From: Flavobacteriales bacterium
GTDB lineage: Bacteria; Bacteroidota; Bacteroidia; Flavobacteriales; BACL11
Assembly (NCBI GenBank): GCA_014381465.1
Contig: JACNLP010000040.1
Span: forward strand, 1 to 44,552
Direction of reading: 5' to 3'
DNA: 44,552 bases
Shown: positions 25,358-33,928 of the stretch, piece after piece
Numbering within the stretch: position 1 is the stretch's first letter
How the letters are laid out: every line of letters starts with the position of its first letter
The notes under the pieces: generated by a model
What the model was told of the DNA's origin: nothing
Databases searched by the model: none
What the model saw: the letters and a program-made list of their open reading frames with translations, nothing else
Program-made: the position numbers and the translations under genes

Positions 25358-28300
25358 TTGAAAGCCCCACTACTCTCCTATTTTGGCCAACCAAAAATTG
25401 CTGCAAAATTACAAAGTTGTATTGCTCATGAAAAATCCAAAATTTGGCTGAAAGGTTTGGTCGGCTCTTCCTTTGCTTTGGCTTCATCTGCAACTATTAG
25501 AGAAAGCAAAAGACCTCATCTTTTTATTTTTACCGACAAAGAAGAGGCACAATATTTTGTAAATGAAGTGGAAGCACTTCTGAACAATGAAGTTTTTTTC
25601 TATCCGGCATCTTACCGTAGGGCTTATCAGTTTGAGCAAACGGACAATGCCAATATTTTATTGAGAGCGGAAGTCCTCAACAAACTCAACAACAAAAGGA
25701 ATCCTATTATTATTACTTATTCGGAAGCACTTTCAGAAAAAGTAGTAAGCAGAAGAGAATTAAAACGACAAACCATTACAATTCAAATTGGCGATTTGCA
25801 CGAAATAGAAGAATTAGAAGAGCAATTATTAAGTCATCATTTTGATAAGGTTGATTTTGTGATTGAACCTGGACAATTTTCCATTAGAGGCGGCATTGTA
25901 GATGTATTTTCTTATGCAGACGAACATCCTTACAGAATTGAATTTTTTGATATTGAGGTGGAAAGTATTCGCTCTTTTGATATCAACTCCCAACTATCAA
26001 TTGATACAAAAAATAAAATCAATATTGTACCCAATACTGAGGCCAAAAAAACTGACAGTAAACATGTGAGTTTTATGAATTACCTTCCTAAAAATGCTGT
26101 AATTTGGACAAAAGACATTGCTTTTAGCCAAGGGATATTAGATGACTATTTTTCGAAAGCAAAGGAGCATTTCAATGAATTAGAAAGTGGTGAAACAAAG
26201 CATCAAAAACCAGAAGACCTCTTTACCTCTGGCGAGAAATTTTGTGGGCAATTAGAAGATTATTCCATTATTGAATTTGGAAATGCTCATTATTTTGAGA
26301 CTACAAACAGATTAGCATCTAACACCAAGCCACACCCAATTTTTAATAAGCAATTCGATTTGCTAAAAGCCGATTTAATTGAAAATAATAAAAAGGGAAT
26401 AAAAAATTTAATTCTATGTTCATCTGAGGAGCAAGAAAAAAGATTTGAAGCAATTTTCGAAAATGCAAAAGAAGAAATTCAGTACAAATGCATCCATTTT
26501 TCCTTACATAATGGCTTTATTGATGAGGTTAATCAACTAGCAGTTTATACCGATCATCAACTTTTTGAAAGGCATCACCGTTTTGTTTCAAAAACCAAGT
26601 TTTCAGACAAACAAGCCATCACACTCAAACAACTTACCAATCTTCAAATTAATGATTTTGTATCGCACATTGACCATGGCGTTGGGCAATTTTCTGGGCT
26701 GTACAAAATTGCTAATAACGGCAAAAAGCAAGAGGTCATAAAACTAATATACAAAGACGGAGACATCCTCTATCTCAGTATTCACGCCTTGCATAAAATT
26801 GCTAAATTTTCAGGAAAAGAAGGGCACAAGCCAAAAATTCATCAGTTAGGAAGCCCTCAATGGTTAAAAACAAAAAACAAAACCAAAGCAAGAGTAAAGC
26901 AAATTGCGTTCGATTTGATACAATTATACGCCAAACGAAAAACACAAAAAGGATTTGCCTTTTCGCCCGATAGTTATTTACAATATGAATTGGAGGCATC
27001 TTTTATGTATGAGGATACGCCCGATCAAAGCAAAGCAACAGAGGCACTAAAAGAAGATATGGAAAAGGAAACTCCTATGGACAGATTGGTCTGTGGTGAT
27101 GTTGGTTTTGGAAAAACGGAAGTAGCAATAAGGGCTGCTTTCAAGGCAGTTTCTGATAGCAAACAAGTCGCAATATTGGTCCCCACCACCATTCTTGCTT
27201 TGCAGCATTTTAAAACTTTCAGCAAAAGGATGAAAGATTTTCCTTGTAATATTGATTACATCAACCGATTCAAAACCACAAAAGAGCAAAACGAAACGCT
27301 CAAAAAATTAGCAAATGGAGAAATTGACATCTTGATTGGAACACACAGAATTGTCGGCAAAGATGTAATATTTAAAGATTTGGGGTTGATGATAGTAGAT
27401 GAAGAACAAAAATTTGGAGTGAATATTAAAGACAAACTCAAAACTCTAAAAACAACAGTAGATACGCTCACACTTAGCGCTACCCCAATTCCAAGAACCC
27501 TACAATTTTCTTTGCTTGGCGCAAGAGATATGTCGGTCATCAACACCCCGCCTCCTAACAGGCAAAGTATCGAAACCAGAATTATTGGGCTTAATCAAGA
27601 GGTTATTAGAGATGCAATTAGTTATGAAATGAGCAGAAATGGACAAGTATTTTTTGTACACAACCGTATAGAAAACATCAAAGAAGTGGCAGGAATGGTT
27701 CAAAGATTATGCCCAGATGCAAAAATAAAAACTGGACACGGACAAATGGAGGGAAGGCAAATAGAGCAATTGATGGTGGACTTTATGGAAGGTGAATTTG
27801 ATGTTTTAATTTCTACCACCATTATTGAAAATGGGGTAGATATTCCAAATGCAAATACCATCATCATCAATAATGCGAACAATTTTGGGCTAAGTGATTT
27901 GCACCAAATGAGAGGAAGAGTTGGACGATCGAACAAAAAAGCATTTTGCTATTTAATCAGCCCACCAACGCATCAAATTTCAGCAGAAGCAAGGAAACGA
28001 CTGGATGCCTTAGAGCAATTTTCAGTGCTTGGAAGCGGCTTTAATATTGCCATGCGCGATTTGGACATTAGGGGTGCAGGCGATTTGTTGGGGGCTGACC
28101 AAAGTGGCTTTATTAACGATATCGGTTTTGAGATGTACAAAAAGATTTTGGATGAAGCCATTGAGGAGTTGAAAGAGGAAAAATTTCAAGATTTATTTGA
28201 TGATGAAAAAGAAAAATTCTACATCAAAGATTGTGCCTTAGATACGGATTTGGAGATTTTAATTCCTAATGATTATGTGAGTAATGTTGAAGAACGACTT

Positions 28301-28723
28301 AACCTTTATAAAGAGTTGAATAGTTTTACAAAAGAGGAAGAAATTGTAACTTTCGAGAAAGAATTAAAGGACAAATTTGGAGTATTACCAAAAGTAATTT
28401 ACCAACTTTTTGATGCTTTGCGTTTAAGGTGGCTAGGAAAAGAAATTGGTTTTACAAGAATTATTTTGAAATCAGGAAAAATGAAAGCTTATTTTCCAGA
28501 CGACAAAACTTCTTCTTACTTTGAAAGTCAACAATTTTCAAAAGTCTTAGATTATTTGAAAAAGAACTTCCATACTACCCAGATGAAAGAAAAAAATGGG
28601 AAGTTGTCTTTTGTGGTAAAGGAAATTTCAGGGCTTAGTAAGGCTATTGATTTATGTAAGAAAATCAGTTTGAACGAATCGCCTCAACAGGATCCAACCG
28701 TGATGCAGAAAAAGCAGGAATAA
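25358..28723 (+). CDS. mfd: Transcription-repair coupling factor
   Basis: Mfd, 1121 residues, which removes RNA polymerase stalled at DNA lesions and recruits UvrA. The UvrB-like N-terminal part (FSIRGGIVDVFSYADEHPYRIEFFD) comes first. The RNAP-interaction domain begins near INDFVSHIDHGVGQFSGL. RecG-like motor motifs follow: Walker A CGDVGFGKTE (K586), DEEQ (681-684), SATPIPRTLQFSL and QMRGRVGRS. A C-terminal TRCF domain ends near residue 1100. The start is TTG at 25358, six bases after the previous stop. The terminal 20 or so residues lie in a 59-base overlap with the permease gene on the other strand and look like a non-conserved tail. Confidence 0.95.
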   Translation: MKAPLLSYFGQPKIAAKLQSCIAHEKSKIWLKGLVGSSFALASSATIRESKRPHLFIFTDKEEAQYFVNEVEALLNNEVFFYPASYRRAYQFEQTDNANILLRAEVLNKLNNKRNPIIITYSEALSEKVVSRRELKRQTITIQIGDLHEIEELEEQLLSHHFDKVDFVIEPGQFSIRGGIVDVFSYADEHPYRIEFFDIEVESIRSFDINSQLSIDTKNKINIVPNTEAKKTDSKHVSFMNYLPKNAVIWTKDIAFSQGILDDYFSKAKEHFNELESGETKHQKPEDLFTSGEKFCGQLEDYSIIEFGNAHYFETTNRLASNTKPHPIFNKQFDLLKADLIENNKKGIKNLILCSSEEQEKRFEAIFENAKEEIQYKCIHFSLHNGFIDEVNQLAVYTDHQLFERHHRFVSKTKFSDKQAITLKQLTNLQINDFVSHIDHGVGQFSGLYKIANNGKKQEVIKLIYKDGDILYLSIHALHKIAKFSGKEGHKPKIHQLGSPQWLKTKNKTKARVKQIAFDLIQLYAKRKTQKGFAFSPDSYLQYELEASFMYEDTPDQSKATEALKEDMEKETPMDRLVCGDVGFGKTEVAIRAAFKAVSDSKQVAILVPTTILALQHFKTFSKRMKDFPCNIDYINRFKTTKEQNETLKKLANGEIDILIGTHRIVGKDVIFKDLGLMIVDEEQKFGVNIKDKLKTLKTTVDTLTLSATPIPRTLQFSLLGARDMSVINTPPPNRQSIETRIIGLNQEVIRDAISYEMSRNGQVFFVHNRIENIKEVAGMVQRLCPDAKIKTGHGQMEGRQIEQLMVDFMEGEFDVLISTTIIENGVDIPNANTIIINNANNFGLSDLHQMRGRVGRSNKKAFCYLISPPTHQISAEARKRLDALEQFSVLGSGFNIAMRDLDIRGAGDLLGADQSGFINDIGFEMYKKILDEAIEELKEEKFQDLFDDEKEKFYIKDCALDTDLEILIPNDYVSNVEERLNLYKELNSFTKEEEIVTFEKELKDKFGVLPKVIYQLFDALRLRWLGKEIGFTRIILKSGKMKAYFPDDKTSSYFESQQFSKVLDYLKKNFHTTQMKEKNGKLSFVVKEISGLSKAIDLCKKISLNESPQQDPTVMQKKQE

Positions 28724-29897
28724 TACCGCTTATCACCCCAATAATTGCTGAAACGGAAAGCCCAAGAATTATATTTTGAGTAGTTAAGGTCAAATTAAAA
28801 TCGAGCATTTCTCCTGCAACAGAAGCCAAAGCCCACACAATGGCTAATCCAAAGGCTCCGCCCAATATGCACAAAAAGATAGATTCAAAAAGAAATTGCA
28901 AAAGGATGAAAATGTTTTTTGCTCCTAATGCTTTTTGAATCCCTATAATTTTAGTTCTTTCTTTTACCGAAACAAACATAATATTTGCAATACCAAAGCC
29001 CCCAACTAAAATGGAGAATCCTCCAATAATCCACCCAGCAATTCCAATAACAGAAAACAATTGGTCCAAACCCTGTTTTATCAAACTTACTTCATTCATG
29101 GAAAAATTATCATCTTCCATGGGGCGCACTCTTCTTATGGTTCGCATAATCCCTCTAAGTTCATTTTTTAGCTCTTCATTGCTCACCCCTTCAAGCGCAC
29201 TTACCATAATTATGGGGTTGCTTTTTCTTTCGTTTATAAATCTTTTTGCAAACCAATAAGAGCACAACACTGCATTATCTTGTGAATTTCCTGTAATACT
29301 TTCTCCCTGCTTTTCAATAAGTCCAATTACTTTTGCATTTATTCCTGAAATCTTGATGGTCTCTCCGACAGGATTAAAATCAAAAAGAGCTTCTGCCACA
29401 TTATGCCCAATTAAAACAAAGTTTTTTCCAGAGTTCATTTCGCTTTGTGTGAAAAATCTTCCCTTTTCCATATTAAAAGACAATATTTGGGGAAACTCAT
29501 AAGTGATTCCGCTAATCTCTACATTTTCCAAAACATTATTTCCGTTTTTTACTGTTCTCCGGCCTTCAAAAAGAAAGGCAACAGAATTGGAAGTCATGCA
29601 TCTTTCTTTTATTTTTTTGAATTCCTTAAAAGTAACTTTTGGTCTTTTAAAGTATTTCCACCATTGGTATTCGCCCCCCCCTCCCCAAGGCCACTTTTGA
29701 ATATACACCACATTCTCGCCTAAGGATTCCACACTATTTCTCACATTTTTTTCCAATGCATCCACAATGGTAAAAACAGAGATAATTGCCACAATTCCTA
29801 TTGTAACCCCTAGCAAAGAAAGAAAAGTTCTAAGACGATTATTTACAATTGCTAGCCATGCAAAACGCAAAGATTCTGTAAAAAGTTGGAAATACAT
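28665..29897 (-). CDS. MacB/FtsX-type ABC transporter permease
   Basis: A 410-residue inner-membrane permease. TM1 lies at about residues 21-45 after the typical SLRFAWLAIVNNRLRTFLSLLGVTIG opening (in part). A periplasmic MacB-PCD domain follows (about 50-260), then three helices at about 280-400 (GGFSILVGGFGIANIMFVSV, ERTKIIGIQKALGAK). The C-terminal tail SASRLDPVEAIRSN is the family signature. It is of the mechanotransmission type used in efflux or lipoprotein handling. No ATPase gene is adjacent; a partner must be elsewhere. Codons 71-78 (WPWGGGGE) contain a run of eight G, strikingly rich for this genome. The 3' end overlaps mfd by 59 bases. Confidence 0.9.
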   Translation of the reverse strand: MYFQLFTESLRFAWLAIVNNRLRTFLSLLGVTIGIVAIISVFTIVDALEKNVRNSVESLGENVVYIQKWPWGGGGEYQWWKYFKRPKVTFKEFKKIKERCMTSNSVAFLFEGRRTVKNGNNVLENVEISGITYEFPQILSFNMEKGRFFTQSEMNSGKNFVLIGHNVAEALFDFNPVGETIKISGINAKVIGLIEKQGESITGNSQDNAVLCSYWFAKRFINERKSNPIIMVSALEGVSNEELKNELRGIMRTIRRVRPMEDDNFSMNEVSLIKQGLDQLFSVIGIAGWIIGGFSILVGGFGIANIMFVSVKERTKIIGIQKALGAKNIFILLQFLFESIFLCILGGAFGLAIVWALASVAGEMLDFNLTLTTQNIILGLSVSAIIGVISGIIPAFSASRLDPVEAIRSN

Positions 29898-29915
29898 TAT
29901 TGTTTTTTAAAAAAT

Positions 29916-29923
29916 CAAATCTA
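29916..29923 (-). promoter_or_regulatory. -7 element of the ABC permease gene
   Basis: On the minus strand TAGATTTG matches TAnnTTTG, 18 bases before the ATG at 29897. A partial -33 TTG (29948-29946) lies 22 bases upstream. Confidence 0.5.
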
Positions 29924-29991
29924 CGCAAATTTTACTAGGAGTTAACAATTGTCTGTAAGTTATTAACATTATGATATTTTTCATATTTATG

Positions 29992-30023
29992 CTTGAATAT
30001 TGATTAGGATTTGGGTAAAATTG
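29992..30023 (+). promoter_or_regulatory. Promoter of purH and the rod-shape operon
   Basis: CTTG (29992-29995), 20 bases, then TAAAATTG (30016-30023), one mismatch each from the consensus. The predicted leader before the ATG at 30033 is only about five bases. Confidence 0.45.
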
Positions 30024-30032
30024 CACTTATAG

Positions 30033-31553
30033 ATGACAGGAGAAAAAATCATAAAAAATGCCCTTATTTCAGTATTCCATAAAGATGGATTAGGCCCAAT
30101 TGCAGAAAAATTAAATCAGCTTGGCGTTAGCATTTACTCAACAGGCGGAACTCAAAAATTTATTGAAGATAAAGGGATTAGCGTAAATAGGGTGGAAGAT
30201 TTAACTTCCTATCCTTCCATTTTAAGTGGGCGTGTAAAAACATTACATCCAAAAGTTTTTGGTGGTATTTTGGCCAGACGAGAAGAAGAAAATGACCAAT
30301 TACAATTAGCAGAATACAATATTCCAGAATTCGATTTGGTAATTGTTGACCTCTACCCTTTTGAAAAAACAATTTCCTCTACCAATAATGAACAAGAAAT
30401 TATAGAAAAAATTGATATTGGCGGCATCTCTCTAATTCGTGCAGCTGCTAAAAATTATAAGGATGTGCTTATTGTTTCGGAAATGAGTCAGTATGATGAA
30501 TTATTGGAGATTTTAGAGCAAGGTGAAAGCACAAATTTGGTACAAAGAAAAAAGTTTGCTACTTCTGCTTTTAACATTTCTTCACATTACGACACTGCTA
30601 TTTTTAATTATTTCAATAAAGATGCAGATGATACTTTCAAGCAAAGTATTCGCAGAAAAAAAGAATTGCGTTATGGAGAAAATCCGCATCAAAAAGGAAT
30701 ATTTTTTGGAGAAATAAATGATTTGTTTGAACAGAAAAATGGTAAGGAATTGTCCTACAATAACCTTTTAGATGTAGATGCAGCAGTAAATTTAATTGCT
30801 GAGTTTGATGAATGTACCTTTGTGATTTTAAAACACAATAACGCTTGCGGACTTGCAAGTAGAGAAAAATTGATTGACGCTTGGAAAGATGCACTTGCAG
30901 GCGATCCTATTTCTGCTTTCGGGGGAGTATTAATTACAAATCGAGAAGTAGATTTAGAAACGGCAAATGAAATTAGTCAGCTCTTTTTTGAAGTGATTAT
31001 TGCCCCATCATACAATGAGGATGCGCTTCAAATTCTTTGCCAAAAAAAGAATAGAATTGTGCTCATTAAAAAAGAAATTGCATTACCTAATAGACAGTTT
31101 CGCACTGCTTTAAATGGCGTTCTATATCAAGAAAAAGATTTGAAAACTGATAGCGTATCGGAGATGAAAACAGCAACTGAAAACAGTCCAACCGATACAC
31201 AATATACCGATCTTGAATTTGCTTCCAAAGTATGCAAACACACCAAATCGAACACCATTGTTTTTGCCAAAAACAAACAGTTATTGTCTAGTGGAGTTGG
31301 TCAAACTTCAAGGGTTGATGCGCTTAAACAAGCAGTGGAAAAAGCCAAGAATTTTGGTTTTGATTTAAATGGGGCAGTTATGGCATCTGATGCTTTCTTC
31401 CCCTTCCCTGATTGTGTGGAATTGGCAAATAGTGCTGGGATAAAAGCTGTTATACAGCCAGGAGGGTCGATAAAAGATCAGCTGTCAATTGATTATTGCA
31501 ATGCCAATAATATGAGTATGGTAATGACAGGAACAAGACATTTTAAACACTAA
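30033..31553 (+). CDS. purH: Bifunctional AICAR transformylase / IMP cyclohydrolase
   Basis: PurH, 506 residues, catalysing the last two steps of IMP synthesis. The N-terminal MGS-like IMP cyclohydrolase domain spans 1-200 (ALISVFHKDGL, STGGTQKFIED, SGRVKTLHPKVFGGILARR, IVDLYPFEKT). The C-terminal transformylase has LRYGENPHQKG, the catalytic Lys-His in ILKHNNACGLAS, DPISAFGGV and MASDAFFPFPD. It ends QPGGSIKD...MTGTRHFKH, the normal C-terminus. mreB follows after 12 bases. The purH-mreB junction is common in Flavobacteriia, so the two are probably cotranscribed. Confidence 0.97.
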   Translation: MTGEKIIKNALISVFHKDGLGPIAEKLNQLGVSIYSTGGTQKFIEDKGISVNRVEDLTSYPSILSGRVKTLHPKVFGGILARREEENDQLQLAEYNIPEFDLVIVDLYPFEKTISSTNNEQEIIEKIDIGGISLIRAAAKNYKDVLIVSEMSQYDELLEILEQGESTNLVQRKKFATSAFNISSHYDTAIFNYFNKDADDTFKQSIRRKKELRYGENPHQKGIFFGEINDLFEQKNGKELSYNNLLDVDAAVNLIAEFDECTFVILKHNNACGLASREKLIDAWKDALAGDPISAFGGVLITNREVDLETANEISQLFFEVIIAPSYNEDALQILCQKKNRIVLIKKEIALPNRQFRTALNGVLYQEKDLKTDSVSEMKTATENSPTDTQYTDLEFASKVCKHTKSNTIVFAKNKQLLSSGVGQTSRVDALKQAVEKAKNFGFDLNGAVMASDAFFPFPDCVELANSAGIKAVIQPGGSIKDQLSIDYCNANNMSMVMTGTRHFKH

Positions 31554-31565
31554 AAAATATAAATT

Positions 31566-32588
31566 ATGGGCTTTTTTGATTTTATGACAGAAGAAATAGC
31601 AATTGATTTAGGAACTGCTAATACGCTTATTATACATCTGGATAAAGTAGTTGTTGATGAACCATCTATTGTGGCAAGAGATATTCAGACCAATGAGATT
31701 GTTGCCATTGGGACAAAAGCACAGCAAATGCAAGGGAAAACTCATAAAAAAATAGAAACTATTCGCCCACTAAAAGATGGGGTAATTGCCGATTTTCAAT
31801 CCTCAGAACAAATGATAAGAGGATTTATAAAAATGATTCCTAGAAAAAGATCTTTGTTTTCCCCTTCACTTAAAATGGTTATTTGTATCCCCTCTGGCGT
31901 AACGGAAGTAGAAAAAAGAGCTGTTATTGATTCGGCAGAACATGCTGGAGCAAAAGAAGTTTTCTTAATACATGAACCAATGGCGGCAGCTATTGGAATA
32001 GGAATTGATGTGCTAGAGCCCAACGGAAATATGGTGATTGATATTGGTGGGGGAACAACAGAAATTGCGGTTATATCTTTGGGAGGTATTGTAACTGAGA
32101 AATCCATCAGAATTGCAGGGGATGAATTTACCGACAATATAAAAAATTACATGAAAACAAGGCATAATATCGCCATTGGAGATACTACTGCTGAAAGAAT
32201 AAAGATAAATGTGGGTTCAGCACTTACCGAATTGGACGAACCACCAGCTAATTATGCAGTACATGGGAGGGATTTGATGACTGGAATTCCAAAAGAGATT
32301 GTGATTACTTATAAAGAAATTGCTGAGGCAATGAATAATTCTATTGAGCAAATTGAAGAAGCAGTAATGAGTGCACTTTTCCAAACACCACCTGAACTTT
32401 CTGCTGATATTTATAATACTGGACTTTATTTAACTGGAGGCGGATCAATGCTTAGAGGGCTTGATAAAAGAATTTCACAGAAAACAAAGTTACCAGTCTA
32501 TGTAGCTGAAGATCCCTTAAGGGCTGTTGCTAGAGGCACTGGAATTGCCCTGAAAAATATTGAGAAGTTTCCATTTTTAATAAAATAA
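31566..32588 (+). CDS. mreB: Rod shape-determining protein MreB
   Basis: A 340-residue bacterial actin that forms membrane-bound filaments guiding the elongation machinery. The ATP-binding motifs are IAIDLGTANTLI (phosphate 1), VIDIGGGTTEIAVIS (phosphate 2) and LTGGGSMLRGLDKRI (adenosine). The MAAAIGIGI connector and PSGVTEVEKRAV are also MreB-specific. The N-terminal MGFFDFMTE is the short amphipathic membrane contact. It leads mreC, mreD, mrdA and rodA with gaps of 13 bases or overlaps, so the operon supplies one complex. Confidence 0.97.
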   Translation: MGFFDFMTEEIAIDLGTANTLIIHLDKVVVDEPSIVARDIQTNEIVAIGTKAQQMQGKTHKKIETIRPLKDGVIADFQSSEQMIRGFIKMIPRKRSLFSPSLKMVICIPSGVTEVEKRAVIDSAEHAGAKEVFLIHEPMAAAIGIGIDVLEPNGNMVIDIGGGTTEIAVISLGGIVTEKSIRIAGDEFTDNIKNYMKTRHNIAIGDTTAERIKINVGSALTELDEPPANYAVHGRDLMTGIPKEIVITYKEIAEAMNNSIEQIEEAVMSALFQTPPELSADIYNTGLYLTGGGSMLRGLDKRISQKTKLPVYVAEDPLRAVARGTGIALKNIEKFPFLIK

Positions 32589-32601
32589 TATTGGTTGATG
32601 T

Positions 32602-33417
32602 ATGTACAACCTAATTCAGTTTATAAAAAAATACCATTTTATACTTTTATTTCTTCTCATTGAGGGATTCTCTGTTTTTCTACTTGCATCTAACAACCAT
32701 TATCAAGGAAATAAAATAAATGCTTTTAGCCAGAAATATATTGGAACTTTTCATGCTGGACTATCTAATATTTCTGAATTTTTCAAGTTAAAACAAACTA
32801 ACAAATTCTTGGCTGATGAAAATGCAAAATTGCATTCATTATTAAAAACCCAAAATTCTTTTAAAGGAGATTCTGTATCCTTTGACAATTCATTATTTAA
32901 GTATCAATCTGCAAAAGTTATTAATAATTCCGTGCATAAAAGCAATAATTATTTAACACTAAACAAAGGTAGTCGCCATGGCATAAAAGAGAAGATGGGC
33001 GTGATAACTAATAATGGAGTAGTAGGGATTATACATTCTGTTTCAGAAAAATTTTCTTTAGTAATTTCTGTTTTACATCAAAAATCAAGTATTAGTGTAA
33101 GGTTAAAAGATGAGATGTTTCTTGGAAGAATGATCTGGAGTGACTTTAATTATAGAGAAACTACTATTGAAGATATTCCAAATCACGCTAATTTAAATGT
33201 TGGAGATACAATAATAAGTAGTGGTAATTCTGCCATTTTCCCTGATGGAGTAATAATTGGAGAGGTTATTTCATTTCAAAAAATTCCGGGAGATAACTTT
33301 TATAAAATAAGGATTCAATTTTTTGAGGACTTAAATCGATTGCACTATGTGTATGTTGCGGAATCCTTAATAAAGCAAGAAAAAGAATTGTTAGAATTAA
33401 ACGCAAAAGATGATTAA
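32602..33417 (+). CDS. mreC: Rod shape-determining protein MreC
   Basis: A 271-residue bitopic membrane protein. One TM helix lies at about 12-31 (FILLFLLIEGFSVFLLASN), then a periplasmic coiled-coil at about 58-88. The beta-barrel MreC domain follows, with LNKGSRHGIKEKMGVITNNGVVGII and INVGDTIISSG-like segments (LNVGDTIISSGNSAIFPDGV). It links MreB and PBP2 from the outside. The last eight bases overlap mreD. Confidence 0.95.
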   Translation: MYNLIQFIKKYHFILLFLLIEGFSVFLLASNNHYQGNKINAFSQKYIGTFHAGLSNISEFFKLKQTNKFLADENAKLHSLLKTQNSFKGDSVSFDNSLFKYQSAKVINNSVHKSNNYLTLNKGSRHGIKEKMGVITNNGVVGIIHSVSEKFSLVISVLHQKSSISVRLKDEMFLGRMIWSDFNYRETTIEDIPNHANLNVGDTIISSGNSAIFPDGVIIGEVISFQKIPGDNFYKIRIQFFEDLNRLHYVYVAESLIKQEKELLELNAKDD

Positions 33418-33928
33418 ACAACTTTACAAATATTTTTGGCTAACGCCCGTTTTTATCTTCATTCAGATTTATATATTAAATCAAGTATTGTTTAACGGAT
33501 ACATCAATCCTTATTTTTATATCATGCTGATTATTTGTTTGCCACAAATAACACCTAGATGGTTCTTGCTTACTTTTGCGTTTTTCTTAGGATTTTTTCT
33601 TGATGTTTTTGAAGGGTCTATCGGCTTTCATTCCACCGCTTGTGTAATGATTGCATTTATAAAACCTGCAATTGAAAGAATCGTTATTCCCAAAAATACC
33701 ATACATGCAGAACAGGACCTTTTTTTGCAAAAATTAGGATTTAAAATGTTTACTGTTTATGCATTTATGCTGATTTTTATTCATCATGCAATTTTGTTTT
33801 TATTAGCTCATTTCAAGCTAGCAACATTTACAGATATTCTTGGAAAAATAACGCTAAGCAGTTTTATAACATTTGTAATCATCATTGTTTGCCAATTCTT
33901 TTTCTTTAATTCTGAAAGAAGAAAATGA
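33410..33928 (+). CDS. mreD: Rod shape-determining protein MreD
   Basis: A 172-residue polytopic inner-membrane protein with about five hydrophobic helices. It was recognised from its helix pattern and position between mreC and mrdA. The segment FALGFFLDVFEGSIGFHSTA (FAFFLGFFLDVFEGSIG here) is the most conserved stretch of Bacteroidota MreD. It overlaps both neighbours (8 and 4 bases). Confidence 0.9.
   Translation: MIKQLYKYFWLTPVFIFIQIYILNQVLFNGYINPYFYIMLIICLPQITPRWFLLTFAFFLGFFLDVFEGSIGFHSTACVMIAFIKPAIERIVIPKNTIHAEQDLFLQKLGFKMFTVYAFMLIFIHHAILFLLAHFKLATFTDILGKITLSSFITFVIIIVCQFFFFNSERRK

Noticed and set aside
29970-29985. Inverted repeat TATGA-N6-TCATA upstream of purH, considered as an operator
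   Set aside because: Five-base arms in very AT-rich DNA are likely by chance, and no known purine repressor site matches it.
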